Positions 39,429 to 46,737 of a stretch of 50,348 bases of DNA are shown here, in pieces. Below the pieces are notes generated by a model, which saw only the letters and a program-made list of their open reading frames with translations, was not told where the DNA came from and made no database searches. The translations under genes and the position numbers were made by a program. The first letter of the stretch is position 1, and the number at the start of each line of letters is the position of its first letter. Origin of the DNA: Candidatus Krumholzibacteriota bacterium (GTDB lineage Bacteria > Krumholzibacteriota > Krumholzibacteriia > JACNKJ01); NCBI GenBank assembly GCA_016933175.1, contig JAFGBK010000041.1, forward strand, positions 1-50,348, given 5' to 3'.

Positions 39429-42290
39429 ATGCGCCGCGTTCCACGCCTTCTCTCCACCGGCCTGTTCCTCCTGACAACGATGCTCCTGCTCGCCGGCCCC
39501 GCCTTCGCCCTGCACCGGGCCGTGCCGCCGGCGGGCACGTTCGCCACGATGCAGACGGCGGCGCCCACGGGGCGCATCGTCGTCAAGTTCCACGAGGACG
39601 CCGACCTGATCGTGACGGACGCCGGGCTCGTCTCGGCTCGCTCCGGCGACGCCGCCCGCGTGACGGCCCGTCTGCGGGCCGCCCTGCCCGGCGCCCGCGT
39701 GGCGCGCCGCTTCGCTGCGCCCGCGGCCGAGCTGGACGCCCTGCGCGCCGCCGCCGAGCGGCGTGGCCACGTCCGCCTGCCCGACCTGAACCGCTACGCC
39801 CGCGTCGAGACGGGGACCGCCGATCGCACCGCGCTGCTGGCGGCCATCAAGGCGCTGCTGGCCGATCCGGCGGTGGAGACGGCCTTCCTGGAGCCCGTGG
39901 CCGTGCCCGCGGCCCTGGGCTTCGACGCCTTCACGGGCGCCGTGCCTGGCAGGGGCGCGCGGTCCGCGAGCGCCGCCGCAGCGAGTGACGCCGCCGCCAG
40001 CGCCGCGACGCCCCGCGAGGACACGCCCGACTTCACGAGCCTCCAGGGCTACCTGGGCGCGCCGCCCGACGGCGTCAACGCCTGGGCCGTCGACGACACC
40101 GCCGGCGCCCGCGGCGCCACGGTCAAGGTGATGGACGTCGAGGGCGCCTGGCTCTGGGAGCACGAGGACCTGCCCGACCCCTTCCTGGAGTTCGGCGAGC
40201 ACTACGACAACCTGAGCTGGCGCAACCACGGCACGGCCGTCATGGGCGAGATCCGCGGCACGGACAACGCCTACGGCGTGCGCGGCATCACGCCCGAGGC
40301 CCAGGTGGGAGCCTCGTCCATCGGCGGTCAGTCGGTGGCCGAGGCCATCCTCAACGCGGCGGCGGCCATGGACCCCGGCGACGCGGTCCTCATCGAGCTG
40401 CACGCGCCGGGCCCCAACGCCACGGGCGCGGGGCAGTTCGGCTACGTCTGCATGGAGTTCTGGCAGGACAACTTCGACGCCATCCTGACGGCCACGGCGC
40501 TGGGCGTCATCGTCTGCGAGGCGGCGGGCAACGGGGCCCAGGACCTGGACGACCCCGTCTACCAGGGCCTGTTCGACCGCACCGTGCGCGACTCGGGGGC
40601 CATCATCTGCGGCGCCACCAGCGGCTCGAGCCTCGAGCCGGCCAGCTTCACCAACTACGGCTCGCGCGTGGACCTGCACGGCTGGGGCTACGACGTGGTC
40701 ACCTGCGGCTACGGCGGGCTACAGGGCGAGCCTCTTCCCGAGACGCAGTGGTACACGGACGGCTTCAGCGGCACCAGCAGCGCCTCGCCCATCGTCACCG
40801 GCTCGGTGGCCAGCCTGGTCGGCATGGTGGAGGCGCGCTTCGGCCTCTCCCTGGACGCGCGCCTGGCCCGCGACATCCTCGTGGCCACGGGCACGCCCCA
40901 GGAGGGTGAGCACCACATCGGCCCGCGGCCCGACCTGCTGGCGGCCTGGAATCTGGCGTCCGGGGGCATCGGCCGCGTGGAGGGCGTTGTCACGGACGCC
41001 GGCACCGGCCTGCCCGTGGCGGGAGCGCGCGTGACGGTGGTGGAGACGGGGGCCTTCGACCTGACGGCGGCCGACGGCGGCTACGGCTTCACCCTCCTCG
41101 CCGACGACTACACGCTGCGCTTCGATAGCTTCTTCTACGAGACGGCCACGCTGCCGGCGACGGCGGCCAGCGGCGCCACGACGACCCTCGATGCCGCGCT
41201 CCAGCCGCGGGCGATGGTGGACATCACCGGGCGCGTCTTCGACGAGGGCGGCCTGCCCCTGGCCGGCGTGCGCGTGGAGGCCGTGACGCTGCCCCTGGCC
41301 GGCGGCGTGACGGCCGGCGACGGCACCTTCACCCTCGCGGGCGCTCCCGTGGACACCACCTACCTGCTGCGCTTCGACGGCCTGCCGGGCCACGCCGCCG
41401 ACGTGCAGGCCGTTTCCACTCACGGCGCCACCGGACCCGTGGCCGCCTATCAGGGCCTCTACGCGGCACTGGCCGACTTCGAGGCCGACGACGGCGGCTT
41501 CGCCGCCGACAGCGTCTGGGCCTGGGGAACGCCCGCCGCCGGCGGCCCTGCGGGCGGCTTCAGCGGCGACCGGTGCTGGGGCGTCGGCATGGACGGCGAC
41601 TACCTCGACTACCAGACGGCCTGCCTGGAGAGTCCGGTCTTCAACCTGGGCGCCGGCGGGGACCTCTTCCTGAGCTTCCACTACTGGTGCGAGACCGAGG
41701 CAGGCTTCGACGGGGTCAAGGTGCAGGTCCGCCCCGAGTCCGGCGGCGACTGGACCACGCGCCAGCCCCTGACCCTCTACACGGACATCACCCTTGGCGG
41801 CCTGGACTACGAGGGCGGCTGGTCGGGTGTCAGCGGCGGCTGGCAGGGCGCCGTCTTCGACCTGACCGACCTGGCCGGCGCGGACTTCCGCTTCCGTCTG
41901 GTCTTCGGCTCGGACGCGGGCGTCACCGGCGACGGCTTCTGGGTGGACGACGTCGCCTTCGACACGGGCCTCCTCCTGACGGACGCCGGCGCCAGCGGAG
42001 CGCCCGCCGCGCGGGCCGCCCTGGACGCCTATCCCAATCCCTTCAACCCGACCACTACCCTCGCCTGGCGCCTCGCCGCCCCGGCCACGGTGGACCTGGT
42101 CGTCGTGGACGCGCGCGGCCGCCGCGTGCGCACGCTGCTGGCCGGCGCGCGCGTGGCGGCCGCCGGCAGCGCGAGCTGGGATGGCCGCGACGACGCGGGC
42201 CGGCGCGTGGCCAGCGGCCTCTACCTGGCCCGCCTGTCGGGCCCGGACCTGCCGGTCCCCATGGCGCGCCGCCTCGTTCTGGCGAAGTAG
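39429..42290 (+). CDS. Secreted subtilisin-like S8 protease with FlgD-like C-terminal domain
   Basis: 953 residues; ATG 39429 opens a signal peptide (LLSTGLFLLTTMLLLAGPAFA). The pro-region (~40-160) ends in VETAFLEPVAVP. The S8 triad is complete: D236 in VKVMDVEGAW, H267 in RNHGTAVMGEI and S450 in GFSGTSSASPIVTG. Two carboxypeptidase-regulatory-like Ig units follow (~520-580, ~595-640: GVVTDAGTGLPVAGARVTV, GRVFDEGGLPLAGVRVEA), then a jelly-roll domain (~660-850). The FlgD-like tail has AYPNPFNPTTTLAWRL, SWDGRDDAGRRVASGLYLARL and RRLVLAK. Probably a surface or extracellular protease. Confidence 0.9.
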   Translation: MRRVPRLLSTGLFLLTTMLLLAGPAFALHRAVPPAGTFATMQTAAPTGRIVVKFHEDADLIVTDAGLVSARSGDAARVTARLRAALPGARVARRFAAPAAELDALRAAAERRGHVRLPDLNRYARVETGTADRTALLAAIKALLADPAVETAFLEPVAVPAALGFDAFTGAVPGRGARSASAAAASDAAASAATPREDTPDFTSLQGYLGAPPDGVNAWAVDDTAGARGATVKVMDVEGAWLWEHEDLPDPFLEFGEHYDNLSWRNHGTAVMGEIRGTDNAYGVRGITPEAQVGASSIGGQSVAEAILNAAAAMDPGDAVLIELHAPGPNATGAGQFGYVCMEFWQDNFDAILTATALGVIVCEAAGNGAQDLDDPVYQGLFDRTVRDSGAIICGATSGSSLEPASFTNYGSRVDLHGWGYDVVTCGYGGLQGEPLPETQWYTDGFSGTSSASPIVTGSVASLVGMVEARFGLSLDARLARDILVATGTPQEGEHHIGPRPDLLAAWNLASGGIGRVEGVVTDAGTGLPVAGARVTVVETGAFDLTAADGGYGFTLLADDYTLRFDSFFYETATLPATAASGATTTLDAALQPRAMVDITGRVFDEGGLPLAGVRVEAVTLPLAGGVTAGDGTFTLAGAPVDTTYLLRFDGLPGHAADVQAVSTHGATGPVAAYQGLYAALADFEADDGGFAADSVWAWGTPAAGGPAGGFSGDRCWGVGMDGDYLDYQTACLESPVFNLGAGGDLFLSFHYWCETEAGFDGVKVQVRPESGGDWTTRQPLTLYTDITLGGLDYEGGWSGVSGGWQGAVFDLTDLAGADFRFRLVFGSDAGVTGDGFWVDDVAFDTGLLLTDAGASGAPAARAALDAYPNPFNPTTTLAWRLAAPATVDLVVVDARGRRVRTLLAGARVAAAGSASWDGRDDAGRRVASGLYLARLSGPDLPVPMARRLVLAK

Positions 42291-42309
42291 AGCGATTCTC
42301 CATCAAAGG

Positions 42310-42338
42310 TTGACAGACTCAAGGTATTGCTGTATAGT
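42310..42338 (+). promoter_or_regulatory. Consensus promoter of the AAA/DUF4143 ATPase gene
   Basis: TTGACA (42310-42315), 17 bases, TATAGT (42333-42338). Start predicted near 42345, just before the palindromic operator pair. It is the best sigma-70 match on the plus strand in the window. Confidence 0.85.
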
Positions 42339-42349
42339 CTGTTTCGAAT

Positions 42350-42389
42350 ATTGAGTAAATTTACTCAATATAATGAGCTAAATAGCTCA
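42350..42389 (+). promoter_or_regulatory. Two palindromic operators, TGAG-N8-CTCA
   Basis: 42350-42369 is a perfect 20-bp palindrome, ATTGAGTAAATTTACTCAAT. 42374-42389 is TGAGCTAAATAGCTCA. Both share TGAG-N8-CTCA, with centres 22 bp apart, and a further TTGAGC half-site follows at 42395-42400. They lie immediately downstream of the predicted start, as for a repressor. No regulator gene is adjacent. Confidence 0.75.
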
Positions 42390-42423
42390 ATATCTTGAGC
42401 AAGCATACGGAGGCCTGATCGTC

Positions 42424-43605
42424 GTGTACCGGAGATCCCTGTGCGGGCGGCTCGCCTCCCGTCTGGACGAGCCCCGGCGCTTCATCCAGGCCGTCGTCGG
42501 CCCCCGCCAGACGGGCAAGACCACGCTTGTACGCCAGATGCTGGAGGGCAGGCCTCACGTCTTCGCCTCGGCGGACGCGCCCACACTCGAGGATCGGCTC
42601 TGGCTCGAGCGCCAGTGGGAGCTGGGCCGTCTGCGGGCTCGCGAGGAGGGTGGAGCCGTGCTCGCCCTGGACGAGATCCAGAAGGTCCAGGACTGGTCCG
42701 AATCGGTCAAGCGGCTGTGGGACGAGGACACGGCGGCCGGCCTGACCCTGCACGTCGTGCTGCTGGGGTCCGCGCCGCTGCTGGTGCAGCGGGGCCTCGG
42801 CGAGAGCCTGGCCGGCCGCTTCGAGGCGATCCACGTGCCGCACTGGTCCCTGGCGGAGATGCGGGACGCCTTCGACTTCGGCCTGGACGACTACCTGGTC
42901 TTCGGCGCCTATCCCGGCGCGGCGCCCCTGACCGGCGAGCCGGAGCGGTGGCGGGCCTACGTGCGCGACTCGCTCGTGGAGACGACGGTGGGCCGGGACG
43001 TCCTTCTCATGACCCGCGTCCACAAGCCAGCACTCCTGAGGCGCCTGTTCCAGCTCGGCTGCGAGTACTCGGGGCAGATCCTCTCCTACACGAAGATGCT
43101 GGGCCAGCTCCAGGATGCCGGCAACACGACCACCCTCGCCCATTACATGGACCTGCTCGCCGGCGCCGGCATGCTGGCCGGACTACCGCGGTACCCGGGC
43201 GCGGCGGCGCGGCGGCGCGGCTCGAGTCCCAAGCTGAACGTCCTCAACACCGCGCTGATGACTGCCGTCACGGGCCGCGACATGGCGTCGCTCCAGGCGG
43301 ATCCCGATGCCCGCGGGCGGCTGGTGGAGTCCGCCGTGGGCGCCCACCTGCTCAACGGCACGGTCGGGACGGACGCGGAGGTCCTCTACTGGCGAGACCG
43401 CAACCAGGAGGTGGACTTCGTCCTGCGCCGCGGCGTGGATCTGGTCGCCGTCGAGGTCAAGAGCGGCGCGCGGGCCCGGGCGCTGCCGGGCCTGGCGGCC
43501 TTCGTCGACGCCCACCCGCGGGCACGGACCCTCTCGGTAGGCGGTGACGGCCTGCCGCTCGAAGAGTTCCTGTTGCGTCCCGTGGCGGATTGGTTCGGGA
43601 GATGA
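42424..43605 (+). CDS. AAA-type ATPase with DUF4143 domain
   Basis: 393 residues from GTG with GGAGG at 42409-42413. Walker A GPRQTGKTTLVRQML (26-40) and Walker B VLALDEIQKVQDW lead the AAA_14 domain. The DUF4143 half contains HYMDLLAGAGMLAGLPRY and SPKLNVLNTALM. Near the C-terminus, WRDRNQEVDFVLRRGVDLVAVEVKSG has the D...ExK arrangement of PD-(D/E)xK nuclease folds. The family is widespread and often horizontally moved; function unproven. It has its own strong promoter and operator pair, so it is tightly regulated. The next gene starts 25 bases later. Confidence 0.87.
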   Translation: MYRRSLCGRLASRLDEPRRFIQAVVGPRQTGKTTLVRQMLEGRPHVFASADAPTLEDRLWLERQWELGRLRAREEGGAVLALDEIQKVQDWSESVKRLWDEDTAAGLTLHVVLLGSAPLLVQRGLGESLAGRFEAIHVPHWSLAEMRDAFDFGLDDYLVFGAYPGAAPLTGEPERWRAYVRDSLVETTVGRDVLLMTRVHKPALLRRLFQLGCEYSGQILSYTKMLGQLQDAGNTTTLAHYMDLLAGAGMLAGLPRYPGAAARRRGSSPKLNVLNTALMTAVTGRDMASLQADPDARGRLVESAVGAHLLNGTVGTDAEVLYWRDRNQEVDFVLRRGVDLVAVEVKSGARARALPGLAAFVDAHPRARTLSVGGDGLPLEEFLLRPVADWFGR

Positions 43606-43630
43606 TCAGATGGTGTGGGGGGATCGGCCG

Positions 43631-45460
43631 ATGAAGCCCCCGCGCCTGCGGCTGCGCGGGCGCGCGGCGCCCGACTGGGCGGTGGCGCTGCTGCTGGTCG
43701 CGCTGGCCCTGGCCGCCTGGGCGCCCTACCTGGGCGTCGGCTTCACCGCCGACGACTACATCTTCCTGAGCATGATCGAGGGCGCCCTGCCCTACGATCC
43801 CCTGCCCGGCTTCTGGTTCAGCGACGCCATGGAGCATCCCTGCTTCGCCTCGCTCTGGTGGGCCGAGCCCGGCGCGGGCGGCGTCTTCCTGCGCCCCCTG
43901 GCCAGCTGGACCATCGAGCTGCTCTACGACCTGTTCGGCCGCAGCGCTGTGCCCTACCACGTCCTGCTGGTGGTGCTGCACGGCCTGACGGCCTTCGCGG
44001 CCTTCCTGCTCTGGCGGCGCCTCGCCGGGCGCGCCGGCTTCGCCCTGCTGGCGGCGCTCCTGTTCCTGCTCTGCGAGGACCACGCCATGACGGTGGCCTG
44101 GATCACCACCGTCACCGACCTGCTCGGCGCGCTGCTGTTGATCCTGGCCCTGCTGACCCACGTCGCGGCGCGCCAGGCGGGGCGCCGCGCGCTGTTCTGG
44201 CTCAGCCTGCCGCTCTTCCTGGCGGCCCTGGCGGCCAAGGAGACGGCCGTCGTCTATCCGGCGCTGGTGATCCTCTACGAGCTCTTCTACGCGGACGCGC
44301 GCGCCACGGACGCGCCCGGCGCGGCGGTGGTCGGAGGCGCGGGAAGCGGGGGGCTCGGCGCCGCCGCGCGCCTGCGCGCCCTGGGCGGGCGCTGGCTCTA
44401 CTGGAGCGTCCCCCTGCTGATGGGCGTGGCCTGGTTCGCGGCCTACCGGCGCCTCGTGCCGCCCATGCGCAGCCTGATGTACGTGGATCCGTCGGGGGAC
44501 CCGGCGGGCTACCTGCTGGCCCTGCTGGGCAACCTGCCGGTGATGGTGGCGGGCTGGCTGACGCCCTATTTGCCGTCGCTGGCCATCATGATGCCCGGTA
44601 CGCGGACGGCCGCCGCCGTTGCGGGCTGGGTCCTGCTCGCCCTGCTGCTGGCGGCCCTGTGGCCGCACCGGCGCGAGCGGGCGCCCGGCTTCGCCCTGGC
44701 CGCCCTCGTGCTGGCGCTGCTGCCCGGCCTGGCCGCGGGAGTCGGCGAGCGGCAGCTCTACCTGCCCACCGCCTTCGGCATGCTCGTGGCCGCGCGGTTG
44801 CTGCTCCAGCCGGCCTTCCTGCGCCGCCGCTTCCTGCCGGACGCGGCGCCGGGCCCGCGCCTCGCGGCGGGCGCCTGGGCGGCCTTCCTCGCCCTCGCCG
44901 TGGTCGCCACGCCGGCCGCCATGCTCTTCGCCGGCCCCGGCCTGATGATCCCCGGCATGCGCCTGCCCGAGCGCACCGTCCAGCGCCTGCTGCCCCTCGT
45001 CGATCCGGCGCGGCACGAGCACGTGGTCCTGCTCAACACCAGCTCGGCCTTCAACACCTTCTACCTGCCCGACATCTACCGCTACCACCGCGGCGAGTAC
45101 GTGGACCTGCGGCCGTTGTCCAGCTTCAACGGGCGCGTCGAGGCGCGGGCGGCCGGCCCGCGCGCCCTCGAGCTGCGGACGGCCGGCGACGGCTGGCTGG
45201 GCAACATGTTCGCGTGCATCGTGCGCGTCACGCCGCGCCTGGCCGCGGGCGACGTCCACGAGACGCCCCTGTTCACGGCCACCATCCTGGAGACGAACCC
45301 GGCCGGCGACGACCTGCGCCGCGCCCGCTTCGACTTCGCGCGGCCCCTGGACGATCCGGCGCTGCGCCTGCTCTTCTGGGACGGCGCGCGCTACCGCGCC
45401 TGGGAGCCCGCGACCGAATGGCAGCCCCTCAACACGCGCGTCGATCCCCACGGCTACTAG
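43631..45460 (+). CDS. Polytopic membrane protein, glycosyltransferase-like (GT-C fold)
   Basis: 609 residues; ATG 43631 preceded by GGGGGGATC. About eleven hydrophobic segments occupy residues 15-430. The first periplasmic loop holds YLGVGFTADDYIFLSMI, with adjacent Asp residues like the catalytic DD of GT-C mannosyl- and arabinosyltransferases. LAALAAKETAVVYPALVILYELFY resembles the TMTC/PMT-type lysine-glutamate segment. A soluble C-terminal domain (~440-609) follows. It may glycosylate an envelope component; donor and acceptor are unknown. Confidence 0.65.
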   Translation: MKPPRLRLRGRAAPDWAVALLLVALALAAWAPYLGVGFTADDYIFLSMIEGALPYDPLPGFWFSDAMEHPCFASLWWAEPGAGGVFLRPLASWTIELLYDLFGRSAVPYHVLLVVLHGLTAFAAFLLWRRLAGRAGFALLAALLFLLCEDHAMTVAWITTVTDLLGALLLILALLTHVAARQAGRRALFWLSLPLFLAALAAKETAVVYPALVILYELFYADARATDAPGAAVVGGAGSGGLGAAARLRALGGRWLYWSVPLLMGVAWFAAYRRLVPPMRSLMYVDPSGDPAGYLLALLGNLPVMVAGWLTPYLPSLAIMMPGTRTAAAVAGWVLLALLLAALWPHRRERAPGFALAALVLALLPGLAAGVGERQLYLPTAFGMLVAARLLLQPAFLRRRFLPDAAPGPRLAAGAWAAFLALAVVATPAAMLFAGPGLMIPGMRLPERTVQRLLPLVDPARHEHVVLLNTSSAFNTFYLPDIYRYHRGEYVDLRPLSSFNGRVEARAAGPRALELRTAGDGWLGNMFACIVRVTPRLAAGDVHETPLFTATILETNPAGDDLRRARFDFARPLDDPALRLLFWDGARYRAWEPATEWQPLNTRVDPHGY

Positions 45461-45495
45461 GGGACGGCGCGCGGCACGCGCCGAGAGGAGACTCC

Positions 45496-46029
45496 ATGAA
45501 ACCCGTCGCACCACGGCTCGCCGCCGCCCTCGCCGCGACCCTGCTGGCCGCCGCGCTCGCCGCCGCGCTCGCCGGCGGCGCCGCGGCCGCCCGGCATCCG
45601 GATGCGCGCGACTCGGGGGACCTGGACGCGGCCATCGCGGCCTTCTACGCGGCCGTCGCGAGCGGCGACGTCGAGGCCCGGATCGCCCTGCTGGCCGAGG
45701 ATGCCGTCATGCTGCCCAGCCACTGGACGCCCGCTGCCGGCAAGGCGGACATCGCCGCCATGCTGCGCTCGGGCGCCGGCTGGGTCTTCCGCATCCAGGA
45801 TCGTGAGGAGGTCCGCCGCTGGGTGGACGGCGATCTGGCGGTGACGGTGAACCGCTACGCCTACACCTGGCACCGCGAGGGCGATGCGCCCCAGTGGCAC
45901 CGCACGAAGAACGTCCACGTCTGGCGCCGAGGCGCCGACGGCGCCTGGCGCCAGCAGCTCGACATCTGGAACAGCGATGTGCCCCTGGCCGCCTTCGCCG
46001 GGGAGGGCAAGCCCCCCGCGGACGACTGA
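45496..46029 (+). CDS. Secreted SnoaL-like / DUF4440 protein
   Basis: 177 residues from ATG with GAGAGGAG upstream. A long signal peptide (LAAALAATLLAAALAAALAGGAAAA) is followed by a SnoaL-like cone: LDAAIAAFYAAVASGDVEARIALLAEDAVMLPSHWTPAAGKADIAAML, then VNRYAYTWHREG and RTKNVHVWRRGADGAWRQQLDIWN. This is the usual DUF4440 sequence of helices and sheet with a terminal Trp strand. Such proteins bind small ligands or act as isomerases. Co-directional with the membrane protein gene 35 bases upstream. Confidence 0.83.
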   Translation: MKPVAPRLAAALAATLLAAALAAALAGGAAAARHPDARDSGDLDAAIAAFYAAVASGDVEARIALLAEDAVMLPSHWTPAAGKADIAAMLRSGAGWVFRIQDREEVRRWVDGDLAVTVNRYAYTWHREGDAPQWHRTKNVHVWRRGADGAWRQQLDIWNSDVPLAAFAGEGKPPADD

Positions 46030-46128
46030 GCCGCCGTTGGCCCGGCGCCCGCGGTGGCCGCCGTGCGGCGTCACGCCGCGCCACCACCGCCGCCGTGCAA
46101 GGTTTCCTGTCCCGGCGCCGCCGCCATC

Positions 46129-46137
46129 TGCTAGACT
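46129..46137 (+). promoter_or_regulatory. Candidate extended -10 of the gamma-glutamylcyclotransferase operon
   Basis: TGC then TAGACT, 18 bases before the ATG at 46156. It shares the TGCTAG core with the elements before radA and ispDF. Confidence 0.4.
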
Positions 46138-46155
46138 GGCTGCGGGAAACGCCAC

Positions 46156-46737
46156 ATGGGTGCCACTCTCTATTACCTGGCCTACGGGTCGAACCTCCAC
46201 CCGTACCGGCTCCGGGAGCGCGTGTCCTCCAGCCGCCTGGCGGGCCTCGTCGAGCTGCCGGGCCGCGCCCTGCGCTGGCATCTGGTCAGCGGGGACGGCT
46301 CCGGCAAGTGCGACGCGCCGGCCGCCGGCGCGGACGCGCGCGTCCTGGGAGCCCTCTATATGCTGGCCGAGGAGGAGAAGCCCCTGTTGGACCGCTGCGA
46401 GGCCCTGGACTGGCTCTACGAGGAGACGCGGATCGTCCTGCGCGGCGAGGGAGGCCGCGAGCGGGAGGCCTTCCTCTACCTGGCCCTGCCCGAGCACGTG
46501 GACGCGGCCGCGCGGCCCTACGACTGGTACCGCGACATCGTCCTGGCGGGGGCGCGGGCCCTGTCGCTGCCGGCCGCCTACGCGGACGCCATCGCCGCCG
46601 CGACCGCCATCGAGGATCCCGATCCCGAGCGCGCCGACGACAACCGGCGCCGGCTGGAGCGCATGGATGCCTTCCTCCGGCGCGAGCCCGTGCCCGAGCT
46701 GGCCTGGTGGCGCGCCGGCGAGGTCCTCGCGCCGTGA
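46156..46737 (+). CDS. Gamma-glutamylcyclotransferase-like (AIG2/GGCT) protein
   Basis: 193 residues. The GGCT substrate loop YYLAYGSNLHPYRLRER is at 6-22, then LPGRALRWHLVSGDGSGKCD and a late catalytic-type Glu in MLAEEEKPLLDRCEALDWLYEE. The family releases 5-oxoproline from gamma-glutamyl compounds or trims gamma-glutamylamines. The stop overlaps the GTG of the kinase-phosphatase gene (GTGA), so translation is coupled. A role in modifying a substrate shared with its two partners is conjecture. Confidence 0.85.
   Translation: MGATLYYLAYGSNLHPYRLRERVSSSRLAGLVELPGRALRWHLVSGDGSGKCDAPAAGADARVLGALYMLAEEEKPLLDRCEALDWLYEETRIVLRGEGGREREAFLYLALPEHVDAAARPYDWYRDIVLAGARALSLPAAYADAIAAATAIEDPDPERADDNRRRLERMDAFLRREPVPELAWWRAGEVLAP

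Noticed and set aside
45884-46733. Extended frames upstream of the kinase and nitroreductase genes
   Set aside because: They are out-of-frame shadows of the SnoaL-like and GGCT genes; the GTGA and ATGA couplings set the starts.
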